A DNA stretch of 64,000 nt from Erinaceus europaeus. Taxonomy: Eukaryota > Chordata > Mammalia > Eulipotyphla > Erinaceidae. Shown here piece after piece: positions 1 to 9,539 of this stretch. The notes beneath the pieces were generated by a model. It saw nothing but the letters and a program-made list of their open reading frames with translations. It had not been told where the DNA came from and ran no database searches. The position numbers and the translations under genes are program-made. The DNA is taken from assembly GCF_950295315.1 (NCBI RefSeq), contig NC_080164.1, positions 58,778,028 through 58,842,027 of the forward strand, in the 5' to 3' direction. Within the stretch, counting starts at the first letter, position 1; each line of letters opens with the position of its first letter.

Positions 1-1016
1 CTTATTTTCTTGTCTTATTTTCTAAAGAGTGGACTATTTGTTGTCAACTGGACCAAATCTCCAAGTGAAAAAACAAATATGAGTCACATGATAAAATAAA
101 TATTTCTTCATAGACTTTTCTAAAGTCAAACTTTTAAATTAACATTATAATGTTAAATTTATTTTTCCTATAATTTAAAAGAAATTGTGATATATGTATA
201 TATATATATATATAATGATAACAATGTATAAATTTGGTTTGTTAATATTTGTTAAGAATTATTTGTATTTTATTGTGGCAAAGGTAATACAAAATATCAC
301 ACATGGTCTGATTTACCAAATATTATTAAATTGAGCTAAAATATTGAATTTGAAAGGTTTTATATTTTCATGCATATTCCTCTATATCTTCACATATTTC
401 ATAATTTCCTACAACATCTAATTACTAGATCTGTGATATACTAATTTATCTCCTCTGGCTTTTATCTAAGGTCTTCTATAGCTCATAATAATATGTCAAC
501 AAAATTGGCAATTGTACCTTGACTTGTAAAATAAAGCTCATTTTAAAAGTATCATAAATCTAACAGAGCATGTCTGGTGTTCTGATTGGTAGAAAATTGG
601 ATATTAAACACTAGGGAAAAACTGATCTTCTAATTCTGGTGCTTGAGTAAGTATTAAAAGAAAAAAGAAAAGGAGAGAAAAATCATTACCTAGAGTTGAT
701 AGTTTAACTGATCATGATCAATTTGAAGTGCTTATTGCTTAAGTAAATGACCTTTGGGGTGATTTCATTAGCTCCACATACTGTAAAAGGTTATATCTGA
801 ATTCAATTTCATGATTGAGTCTGGGCATATAAAATCTCAAAATAGTTTGAATTGTGTGTAAAAAAAAAAAAAGACATTCTTTCAGAGACAGACTGCACTG
901 TGAAACCTGTTTGACTTTGCTTCAGTAATACTTGGTTTATGTGTGAGTAAATACTTGACAGAGGAATGGAAATGAGTTGATAAAATCATCACTTGATATT
1001 TGTGACTTTAAATTGT
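1..1016. other. AT-rich sequence without recognised gene
   Basis: No convincing ORF, exon or repeat family recognised. The only clear structure is a short (TA)n run at about 191-214 and an A-run at about 861-872. Confidence 0.6.
191..214. repeat. (TA)n microsatellite
   Basis: Nearly pure alternating TA, read directly. Confidence 0.85.
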
Positions 1017-1032
1017 CTGTGTTCCAACTTTT

Positions 1033-1184
1033 AAAAAAAAATTTATTTTATTGAGAGAGATACAGAGAGAAAAAAACAAAGCACTGCTCACCTCTGGTTT
1101 ATTATGGTGCTAGGGATTAACCTGAGACCTCAGAGCCCCAAGCATGAAAGTCTTTTGCATAACCATCATGCTATCTTCCCAGCC
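1033..1184 (-). mobile_element. SINE-C, antisense, with 16-bp TSD
   Basis: Antisense tRNA-type SINE with a T-rich (reverse poly-A) left end and the right-hand tRNA part 'TTTTGCATAACCATCATGCT'. It is flanked by a perfect 16-bp duplication, CTGTGTTCCAACTTTT, at 1017-1032 and 1185-1200, so the insertion borders are exact. Confidence 0.9.
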
Positions 1185-1200
1185 CTGTGTTCCAACTTTT

Positions 1201-1590
1201 TGTTACTCATAAACTGCCATTAAGGCTGGTTCCCCTTAAATCTATTTTATTTACTGGATAAAAATCTATACTATTATAGAGCTGCAATATTCTACACTGT
1301 TTTGATCATGATCCTACCTTATTCCTTTTCAAATTAAAAAAAAGTTTTAGAAATGTGCTTATTGTTTTATTAAATCAACATATATCTTAAATATTTGTAG
1401 AAAGAATTTCACGTTTCCAAGCATGAGAATCACAAAGACTACTTGAAAAAAATACTAGGTATAGATGCTTCTAATTTTCATAAGTTGCTGGAAAAAGGTC
1501 AAATGTTATCTTTAATTACCCCCAAAATTAGGAATAGTAGACTAGAGCAAAAAAAACTGCATTTATTAAAATAACTATATTTTTTATTTA
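1201..1590. other. unique AT-rich sequence
   Basis: No gene or repeat family recognised. Confidence 0.5.
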
Positions 1591-1596
1591 ACCAAC

Positions 1597-1886
1597 TGCT
1601 GGGAGCCAAAACCTTAGCTAAGTCTCTCACATAACCGGTGAGTGGACATTCCAATCATTGGAACTGAGATTACCATCTAACTGTTAGGAAAGTTGCTCAC
1701 CCACCTCCCTCCCCCCACTACCTTAGCAGAACTTCCTCATGGTGTGTGCTTAAAATGCGGCTGCAAAATAAAATTTTCAGAGCTTGATCAGAAACCTGTC
1801 TTGCTCTCATTCTTCATGTCTCTTGTCCCCTCCATTCTCTCGCCCCCTACCCTAGGTTTCCGTCGATAACCCCGCAGGCCGGGGCA
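1597..1886 (+). mobile_element. solo LTR, IAP-like (ERVK-type)
   Basis: A 290-bp solo LTR. It starts TGCTGGGAGCC (compare the IAP-type start TGTTGGGAGCC) and ends CCGGGGCA, so it has TG...CA ends. A polyadenylation signal AATAAA lies at about 1767-1772, followed by a C/T-rich R-U5-like part. A perfect 6-bp target duplication ACCAAC flanks it at 1591-1596 and 1887-1892. Six-base duplications are usual for class II (ERVK) elements. No internal viral sequence remains beside it. Confidence 0.88.
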
Positions 1887-1940
1887 ACCAACCTCAAAAC
1901 CAATAAACCCATTCTCTCCATTCATCATTGTTTTATAATA

Positions 1941-2077
1941 TGTTTTTATTTTATTTATTTTATTCTAAGCAGACCACTGTTCAACTGTCTGATGGTGGTG
2001 CAAAGTATTGAAGCTGGGAACTCAGAGCCTGAGGCATGAAAATCTTTTGCATAACCATAAGGCTATATCCCCAGCTC
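1941..2077 (-). mobile_element. SINE-C, antisense
   Basis: T-rich left end, then 'GGTGGTGCAAAGTATTGAAG', 'CCTGAGGCATGAAAATCTTT' and 'GCATAACCATAAGGCTAT', the reverse of the SINE-C tRNA region. Diverged copy. Confidence 0.8.
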
Positions 2078-2270
2078 CATTTCTTAAGGTATTCTAAATA
2101 TGCTAAGTACTATTGGTTAAGTCTTTTATACTAAATGTTTTAATTGTCTATTTCATAATAAGTTTATTACTTAAAAGTACAGAATTTATGCTATTTAAAA
2201 GTATAGAATTCATGGATGGTGTTTTTGCTTTGTCTTAGGCATGGCCCAGGGTTTTTTATTTGTTTGTTTT

Positions 2271-2640
2271 AACTTTTATTAGTGGTTTAATAATGATTAA
2301 CAAAATTGTAGATAATGGGTATAATTCCATACAGTTCCCATCACCAGAGTTCCATGTTCCATCCCTGCCACTGGAAGCTTCCTTATTCTTTATCCTTCTG
2401 GAATATGAAAACCAAAATTCTCTATGGGGTGCAGAAGGTGGGAGGTCTGGCTTCTGTAATGCTTCTCCAATGAACATTGGCAGGTAGATCAATACCCTCA
2501 GCCAGTTTCTATCTTTCCCTAGTAGGATAGGGCTCTGGAGAAGTAAGGTTCCAGAACACATTGGTGAGAGAGGTCATCTGCCCAGGGAAGTCAGGATGGA
2601 ATCCTAGTAGCATCTGCAGCTCATGACTCTGAGTGGTTAT
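2271..2640 (-). mobile_element. L1-type/Y-like 3' UTR, antisense
   Basis: Antisense retroposon 3' end beginning 'TTTTATTAGTGGTTTAATAA' and running through 'GGTCTGGCTTCTGTAATGCT' and 'TGCCCAGGGAAGTC', the reverse of the motif chain seen in the sense copies at 32.0-32.5 and 59.6-60.06 kb. Open frames in it are incidental. Confidence 0.75.
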
Positions 2641-2821
2641 TCATATTTGCATGTAATATCTTGCACTAGCCAAATCCTTAGAGTTAATATTTCCATTTGG
2701 TTAAATGATAGGAAATGATGAAATTAAACTTCCATGTATTTTGAAGACTTAGGAAAATAAGTAACTATGCCTGTCATTTCCTAGAATATGATAAATTCTA
2801 CCTTTCCATGTTTGGCTTTTT

Positions 2822-2972
2822 AATTTCATGAGAGAGGGAGAGAGACAGAGACAGAGGAGGGGTGAGAAACTAGAGTACCACTCAGGCATATTCAATGCTA
2901 AATATGAAATCGGGTGCCACATAAATGCAAATTCGGAGCTCTACCCACTGTGCCACCATACAGCTATTCCAG
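2822..2972 (-). mobile_element. tRNA-type SINE (E-like), antisense
   Basis: GA-rich left part, then on the minus strand a tRNA-like start with 'TGGCACAGTGGGTAGAGC', an A-box-like sequence. Diverged. The exact family is not certain. Confidence 0.6.
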
Positions 2973-2995
2973 GTTTCCTTGCAAAAATACTTTCT

Positions 2996-3073
2996 TCAGT
3001 TAGGAAGGTAGATCAACAGGAAGAGTATTCAGTTTGTATGTGGGAGATTTTGGGTTCCACTCCCTTCACCAAG
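2996..3073 (+). mobile_element. tRNA-type SINE fragment, left part
   Basis: B-box-like 'GGGTTCCACTCCC' preceded by a degenerate tRNA-like start. The continuation 'CCAGTATCACTG' appears after 3518, so the LTR at 3074-3517 seems to have inserted in this SINE. Confidence 0.5.
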
Positions 3074-3517
3074 TGTTGTTTTCGACGGGTTATGTTGTTT
3101 TCGCTGGGCTGCCTTCACGGGTGGGTAACAGACGACCAGGGACTCATGGTTGAGCTGTAGGCAGTATCTCTTTATTCATGCAGGACGCAGCACAATCTAA
3201 GACGAGCTAAGCTAAACTCAAGGTAAAGTACTCTAAAACTCACAATGCTGTCTTTATATATACTTCCCAAGTAGGGTGGAAACAGGATGTGACATAGAGA
3301 GGGTGGAGAGAAAAGTGACTGGTGAAAATCAGGGTGTGACAAAGAAGGGGCAGATGAGGCGAGAATCCTATCACTGAACCACAAATGCCCTGGAGGGAGG
3401 GTGGAACTTGTTAACAGTGGTTATGTAAATAGAATAAAGTTGTTATGTAAATAGAATAGTGTTAAGCAGGGGGGATTTAGACCAAATGAAACAGAAGGGG
3501 TCTCATGCATACCAACA
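3074..3517 (-). mobile_element. ERVK-type LTR, antisense
   Basis: A 444-bp LTR with TGTTG...CAACA ends. On the minus strand there is a TATA box (TATATATAAAG, reverse of about 3251-3262) and an AATAAA signal (TTTATT at 3171-3176) some 75 bp downstream, the usual U3-R layout. Its 3' terminal bases are duplicated: 'TGTTGTTTTCG' occurs at 3074 and again about 19 bp further in. Flanks ACCAAG/ACCAGT allow a decayed 6-bp duplication. No internal viral genes adjoin. Confidence 0.75.
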
Positions 3518-3689
3518 ACCAGTATCACTGTATATACCCAAACAGCACCTCTTTCATGAATCAAGTAATTAAATAATGTAGATCTTCAAAGAAATATTTC
3601 CTTTTCCTCATTTTACCCCCCAAGTTTCCCAACTCAGGTGTTAAAAATTATAATGAGTATTTTATAGTATAATAGGTAAGATTCAAATT

Positions 3690-3837
3690 TCAAAGTTAGA
3701 CCATCAAAATTCATATCTCCTCTACTTTATTAACTACATGACTTTGTACAACTGTGTCTTGGTTCTTTAATCAGATAGACGGGTGTAGTAGTAGTACCTA
3801 AGTCATAGAATTACAGTAATTTAATAAGCAAAGTGCC
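3690..3837 (+). mobile_element. MIR relic, first part
   Basis: Ancient mammal-wide SINE. The order 'TTAACTACATGACTTTGTAC ... TAGTAGTACCTAAGTCATAG' follows the MIR core. It is split by an L1 fragment and resumes at 4283. Confidence 0.7.
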
Positions 3838-4267
3838 AATAGCCAAAGTGTGGAAATAGCCTAAATGTCCATCAATAGACGGCTAGCTAAAGAAGTTATA
3901 AGATATACATTCCATGGAATACTACTCTGCAATCAAAATCGATTGATATTATATATTTTGGGACAAAATGGATGGAACTGGAGATGGTTATGCTTAGCAA
4001 AATAAGTAAAGAGATGAAAAATAATTGCCGGATGGTTTTGCTCACATGTGGAATCTACAGATCGATACACATAAACTTGCAAAAAAAAAATAAAAACAAG
4101 CAAGCAAACTGTTTCTAAGACTTGAAAGAACTGCGATGGTTATTTCTGGTAGGTGAGGGAATGGGGATACAGAAATTTGGTGGTGGGTGTGGTATGGAGT
4201 TATACACTGTAATCTTATAACCTTGTAATCTATGATTAGTCACAAATTTAAAAAAGAAAAGAAAAAT
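3838..4267 (+). mobile_element. old L1 3' end inserted in MIR
   Basis: The end of L1 ORF2 and 3' UTR: 'AATAGCCAAAGTGTGGAAAT', 'CCATGGAATACTACTCTGCA', 'TCACATGTGGAATCTAC', then a G-rich 'GGTGGTGGGTGTGG' and an A-rich tail. A perfect 15-bp TSD, AATAAGCAAAGTGCC, lies at 3823-3837 and 4268-4282, so it is a 5'-truncated retroposition. Confidence 0.88.
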
Positions 4268-4282
4268 AATAAGCAAAGTGCC

Positions 4283-4322
4283 CATGACAGAGTCTCACAC
4301 ATACAATAAGTGCCTCATCAGT
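4283..4322 (+). mobile_element. MIR relic, second part
   Basis: 'CACATACAATAAGTGCCTCA' continues the MIR interrupted at 3837. Confidence 0.6.
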
Positions 4323-4499
4323 ACTCTAGAAATGAAATCTTCCTTTTAGGTCTAATTTTGTTTTGTTGAAGCCTAAGAATGCCTTCTTTATGTTGTTATA
4401 GCTGTTTCCAGGGCTGACTTTTTCAGAGAAAGGTAAATTACTTTTATATATCAAGGTAAAAATCTGGTGAAATTACCACTTCCATATTCATTTGTTGAG

Positions 4500-4640
4500 A
4501 TAATTAATATTTTAGAATGCTTAAAGTATAATCACATACATTTAATGATTCCAGCAACCCTATGAGAAAACTTTCTGTTGCCCAAAGTCACAGAGCAAAG
4601 TAAGTTGTTAAATCCCAGGCTCAAGCTCAAGTCTTCTTTA
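4500..4640 (-). mobile_element. MIR relic, antisense
   Basis: 'TTCCAGCAACCCTATGAGAA' and 'CCCAAAGTCACAGAGCAAAG' match the antisense MIR core. Diverged. Confidence 0.6.
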
Positions 4641-4654
4641 AACACTGACTTACA

Positions 4655-5430
4655 TTTATTTTTTTAATTTTGTATTGGTGGTTTAATATTCATTTATAAA
4701 ATTAGGGACTCCTGAAAGGTATGGCCATGGAGTACCAGGGACCAGACCAGACTCTAGCCCCAAACAACAAATATCTACAGCTATTGAAGTTAACAAAATT
4801 CACCAAATACAGCTGAGACATCCACAGAAACACCACAGCCTTAGGTGGGTGCTCAAATACATGGTAGGGGTAAGAAAGGGCATGGGATTAAAACCAAACA
4901 AAAAAGAATGTAGAGCTCTGACAAAGCAGGGCACCATTTTCCCTGTATGTGTAGCAGTAGTCAATGCAACACACAGTGATGGCAGGGAAAAAGGGGATTT
5001 TTGACCTTTTAATCCATGACATCAGGGGCGTTAGCCTATTGAATTATGGGCAAGAACACACCAAAAAAAAAAAAAAAAAAAAAAGCAGGGAACATTTGTA
5101 ACCAAAAGAAGTGCTGTCTGTCACCAAAACATAAAGGTAATGTACAACAGCTGGTGGTGGCTGAATGGTAGAGCCCTGCTTCTATGAACACAGCTGCAGA
5201 CCAGCAGCAAACCCCTGAGGCTTGGTTCCAGATTGAAATCATACAGAGAAACCATATACACACACCACATGGAACACAGAAAGATCATCTTACAAACCTG
5301 TAACATTAAATACTAAGGCTAAAGAAAACATGTATACTCAGAGCTATGGTCTAGGCAGTTAGAGAACATGAAATCTATTTGTCCCTCCTGACATGTAAAA
5401 TTAATAATGAATGAGATTATAAATTGAATA
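4655..5430. other. unassigned sequence, possible retroposon 3' end
   Basis: The left edge 'GTATTGGTGGTTTAATATTC' resembles the antisense L1-type 3' end at 2271. The rest, including an A-run at about 5060-5083 and a weak tRNA-like 'GGCTGAATGGTAGAGCCCTG', is not assigned. No gene is supported. Confidence 0.35.
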
Positions 5431-5985
5431 GGGTTATAATATCACATCTTATCCACCACCAGAGGTGTGTGTCCTCCCCACCATCCACTTCCGGAGATAA
5501 ACACCATAGTTTTCCACAGTCTTGGATATGGGTTGACTTTTTTTTTGTTTATTTGTTTTCTAGTTTAATTCTCGAAATTCTACATATGAGTGAAACTATA
5601 TTGTAGTTCTCCTTTTACCTCATTTACTTCACTAAACATAATCTTCTCCAGTTCTATCCATTTTACCCCAAAGGACACAACATCATCTTTTTTATTGCTG
5701 AGTTGTACTCCATTGAATATATATATCTCATAACTTTTTTATTCAGTCATCTGTCGAAGGACATTTTGGTTGCTTCCATATTTTGGCTATTGTGAGTAAT
5801 GCAGCCATGAACATGGGGGTATATATATCCCTTCTAATTCGTGTTATTATTTCTTTTGGATAAATGCCTATGAGTGGGATTGCTGGATCATAAGGTATTT
5901 CTAATTGTATCTGATTAAAGATTCTCCATAGTGGCTGCACTAGTTGCATTCCCATCAGCAGGGTAATAGAGTTTTGTACTATGGT
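5431..5985 (-). mobile_element. old L1 3' end (ORF2 end + 3' UTR), antisense
   Basis: Antisense L1 with the 3' UTR to the left ('ATCCACCACCAGAGGTGTGT') and the ORF2 C-terminus to the right. Landmarks are 'TACTCCATTGAATATATATA' and 'GGATTGCTGGATCATAAGGT', both classic reverse L1 sequences. Confidence 0.85.
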
Positions 5986-5991
5986 TACCAT
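5743..5991 (-). pseudogene. L1 ORF2 C-terminal remnant
   Basis: The minus strand encodes about 82 residues including YDPAIPLIGIYPKE and KQPKCPSTDD. These match the C-terminal end of L1 ORF2, the endonuclease/reverse-transcriptase protein of LINE-1. Endonuclease, RT core and start are all absent, so it is a dead 5'-truncated copy. Confidence 0.88.
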
Positions 5992-6112
5992 AACAGTAAT
6001 AACTAAAATAGTGTATCTAAAAGTCTTTTTTTAACTCAGTCTTGATTTACTAACATTTGATAGGACTGGTTTGCCCAATAATTCTCTCCCTTTCTTGTTT
6101 TATTGTTCTTTC

Positions 6113-6145
6113 CTTTTATTTTATTTTATTTTATTTTATTTTATT
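6113..6145. repeat. (TTTTA)n microsatellite
   Basis: About six TTTTA units, probably grown from the reversed A-rich tail of the retroposon that follows. Confidence 0.85.
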
Positions 6146-6430
6146 GTGTTCTTAGTTCTAGTCTACTGCTGTTCAACTACATCTATTATTACTTCTGAGG
6201 GTCCTCCTTCTTTTCCTCTTCTCTCTCTGGGTCCTGATGAAACTGGAGTTCAGAGCCCTCTGGTCATCCTCCCCTATCATTTCTCCCATTGGGAGTATGG
6301 ACCAAAATTCTTTATGGGGTACAGAAGGTAGGAGGTCTGGCTTCTGTTAATTGCTTCTCTACTAGACATGGATGTTGGCAGGTGAATCCATACCCTCAGC
6401 CTGTTTCTTCTATCTCTCCCTAGTGCTGAG
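6145..6430 (-). mobile_element. L1-type/Y-like 3' UTR, antisense
   Basis: Contains 'GGGAGTATGGACCAAAATTC', 'AGGAGGTCTGGCTTCTGTTA' and 'CAGGTGAATCCATACCCTCA', the reverse of the sense copy at 32.0-32.5 kb. An incidental open frame overlaps it. Confidence 0.75.
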
Positions 6431-6599
6431 TTATATTTTTAAGCAAATAGCCCAACAATTGCTGAGACTATAGTAAGTGCATAGTGAAGAAGACAGAAAT
6501 TTGAAAGTGTTCAAATCAGATAAACTAAGATACAAAATTAAAGCTGATACAGCAACAGACATATATATGGGATGGAATGGAATTCCAGAGCAAAGGGTT

Positions 6600-6725
6600 C
6601 CTTAAACCCAGGTTTAAGCTCAGTCTTCCCATCCTACCCCCCTACCCTGCACAGAAGGAAGTTTTGGTGATGTGGTCTCTTTCACTCTTTCTCTGCCTAC
6701 TGTGTCTCTATCTAATAATAAGTAG
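6600..6725 (+). mobile_element. SINE-F fragment (3' half)
   Basis: 'GGAAGTTTTGGTGATGTGGT' followed by a CT-rich run and 'TATCTAATAATAAGTA'. The tRNA-like 5' half is degraded. Confidence 0.5.
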
Positions 6726-6734
6726 AGAACATTT

Positions 6735-6862
6735 AATAGCTCCAATAAGATCATTCACCTGGATAGATGTTTGCTTTGTCATGTGCATGAATCAAGTTCA
6801 TGCCTGGAGACCACATTGGAGGAAGCTTTGGAGCTGTGGTACATTTCTCTGTCTTCAATTTT
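6735..6862 (+). mobile_element. SINE-F
   Basis: 'TTCACCTGGATAGATGTTTG', 'CTTTGTCATGTGCATGAATC' and 'GGAGGAAGCTTTGGAGCTGT' are the SINE-F signature, shared with copies at 27.04 and 36.57 kb. Confidence 0.75.
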
Positions 6863-7160
6863 TTGTTTGTTTTGTTTTTTTACTCCAGGTTTTATCACTG
6901 GGGCTTGGTGCCTGCACTACGAATCCATTGCTCCTAGAGATCTTTATCTATTTATTTCCATTTTATTAGATAAGACAGTGAGAAATTGAGAGAGGATGGG
7001 GGAGAGAGAGGGAGAATGGTGGAAACCTGTAAACAACCAGCTTCGCCACTAATGAAGCTTCCCCCTATAGGTGGTGAGCAGCGCTGAAACCCAGATTCTT
7101 GCGTTGGCCTTGTGCTTCATATTATGTGCCTTTAACCGGGTGTGCCACTGCCCAGCCTGC
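6862..7160 (-). mobile_element. SINE with 3' hairpin module, antisense
   Basis: Antisense tRNA-type SINE ending 'GGGTGTGCCACTGCCCAGCC'. Its 3' end (left, about 6893-6945) carries the extra module read in reverse: 'CTCCAGGTTTTATCACTGGG' through 'GAATCCATTGCTCCTAGAG'. Confidence 0.82.
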
Positions 7161-8815
7161 ATTTGTCATATCTATCTGAAAAAGTCTTCTTGTAGTGGTG
7201 AAGGTCCATTGATGACAAAAGTAAATAATATTTATTAATATGAAACTATTCAACAACAGCTATTTTATATATAGCGCCTGCTATACCTGTGCTTCACCCA
7301 CTCATACTATTATATATAGCAAAGATTATATATACTTTTTATAGTTGATAAAATCTAGGTACAGAAAAATGAGATTTTTTTTTTCAGTGACACACAGAGC
7401 CTAGATTTCAACTAGATGAAATATCACCCTTCACCCCACTACTCTCATACACATGAGAGAACAATACTGCTTATTCAAGGACAAGCTAGTTGTCTGAACC
7501 ATGGAGACACAAAACAAGACAAAGTATAGTATTTAAAGGCTGGTGGAGTGGGCACTAAGCAGGTCTTGATCTGCATTTTCTGCAAGCATACTATGGTACG
7601 TTCTATCTGGCTCTGCCCTGACAGTGATTGGATGCATGTCACATGTATTTACCAAGGTAGGGGCATAATTAGATCAACATTTGGAAAAATGCTTTCAGAA
7701 AAAATAATGGGGATGAGTTGAAGGGTTTGAAAATGGAGACTAGGAGACCACTTATGGGTCAATTATAATAACATGAGCAGAAAACAGTAAAGAGTTAAAT
7801 CAATAGAGTTATAATGGGAATGGAGAAGATAAGATGCATCAACAGGTCATTACAGCACGATATATATGAAGAGAGAAGAGTCAGAGCACACCAAGATTTT
7901 TTTCTTGGTGTGTGTATGTGTGTGTGTGTTATTAAAAGGTAATTGGGGATTTTATGCTTTTATCTATCAAATTCAGATAGCAGAATGTATTGGTGGTACT
8001 ATGTGGAATTAGTTCAGTTGTAGACATAATGAAATCGTGGGATAGTGATCAAAAGAGAAGAATTATCAGAATGTCAGAAAAGTACACAAGTTTTGTGCTC
8101 ACAAAATATGTGTGGGGTTTAAGGTACAACACACTATACCACATTACTAGGGAAAATCTTGGATACAAATGAAAGTAGATGGCAGTGATTTCCCAGGCAA
8201 AGGAAGAGCAGACACTGACTGAGGGAGAGCCTGAGAACCAGACATTAAAGGAGTTGGTAGAGAACAGCACCCAGGATGCTTCCTAAGGAGAAAGATAGTC
8301 AAGAAATCCTGGTGTCACTGAAGTCTGAGGGAGAAAGAATATCAGGAAGAAAGAGTCGGTATATACTATCAATTGCTACAGAGGAACAAATAAGACCAAA
8401 GTAAGTAAGCTGAAGATAACTGTTGACTTTACACTTACCATCACATTTCTTCAAACCATTCGAGAGTCAACACTATCCAGTAAAAATGCAAATGGCTCCC
8501 TTGATTATTCAATTAGTTTATATGTGAAATCTCTGCTGTGTACATAATTATTTACTGTTCCTTCAAGTGCACGAGAAATTAAGGAATATAAAAAACGCAA
8601 CTTACAATTTATTTGGCCATGCAATACACAATTAGAAAACAATCTCAACAAACCAGTTGAATATAATAGAGCTGAGTGAAATTGTACTCAAGAGAAAAGA
8701 GATGTGAGATAAGTAAAGACAGCTTCTCAAGAAGAAATGTTTTCTAAACAGTTTTAAAGAAGCATACTGTCAGGAGTTTCAGAACTGGCTAGGCAGGGGT
8801 GGATTAATAGATTAA
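7161..8815. other. unique AT-rich sequence with a short (TG)n
   Basis: No gene or family recognised. A short interrupted (TG)n lies at about 7908-7930. Open frames of 60-73 codons on both strands lack any recognisable domain. Confidence 0.5.
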
Positions 8816-8819
8816 TCCA

Positions 8820-8910
8820 TAAGTACATATTTATTATGCATCCACTAGACTCCACAATGCCAGAAGCACTGCAGATGATGCCCCAGAATGTAAGGCAGAG
8901 CCTTGGGTGA
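8820..8910 (-). mobile_element. possible MIR/L2 relic, antisense
   Basis: 'TTATTATGCATCCACTAGAC' then 'AGAAGCACTGCAGATGATG' has the outline of the antisense MIR/L2 end. Weak. Confidence 0.35.
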
Positions 8911-9354
8911 GGAAATAATACTAATGTATAGAAAATCAGGGGTCAGTTAACAAGAGTTTCTGTGTCTATCAGACCAAACACAGAAGCCCCAGTCCACTCT
9001 TTCTAATGCTTGGCCAAACTTAAGTAAGGATTCTAATTTTAAAATTTTTTTGCTTTTTTGGAATTTTTTTTTTTAAGTATTACTTTACTGAGAAAATTTG
9101 ATTTTACAGAATACAGAATTGCTTTCATGAGCGTACATTTCCACATTTCCCCAAGATGGTACCAGCATATTTCATTCTCCACAAAACCATTGTCCTGTTC
9201 TTCCACAGGGAATTAGATCCCCCATAAGATTCAGCTTTACAGTTAATTATGTAAAAAAAAAAACCTATTATTTACTAAGAAAGTAATAGGTAACATTGAC
9301 TGTATTTCTGTTATATGAAATGTTAATAAAATTCAATTTTATGTGACTATCATA

Positions 9355-9535
9355 TCTATACTAATTCATCCATTATGATTATTCCTTTTTATAAATGAAA
9401 AGGCAGATGATACAGTATTAAGAAACTTGTTCAGGGTCACACAAATGAAAAGTAGCAAAGCTGAAATTTTAGCCTACCTAGTCTTAGTGTGAAAGACATG
9501 CTTCTATAGGCTACACTCTCCTACTTCTCAATAGG
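9355..9535 (-). mobile_element. MIR relic, antisense
   Basis: 'CTTTTTATAAATGAAAAGGC', 'ACTTGTTCAGGGTCACACAA' and 'AGCTGAAATTTTAGCC' follow the antisense MIR core in order. Confidence 0.7.
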
Positions 9536-9539
9536 CTTC

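Noticed and set aside
6577..6969. 130-codon open frame
   Set aside because: Crosses a SINE-F and the 3' module of an antisense SINE, so it is a repeat shadow.
9051..9245. Possible antisense retroposon 3' end beginning in a T-run
   Set aside because: General outline only ('TTTCATGAGCGTACATTTCC', 'CCCCAAGATGGTACCAGCAT'). I could not match it to X, Y or L1 with confidence.
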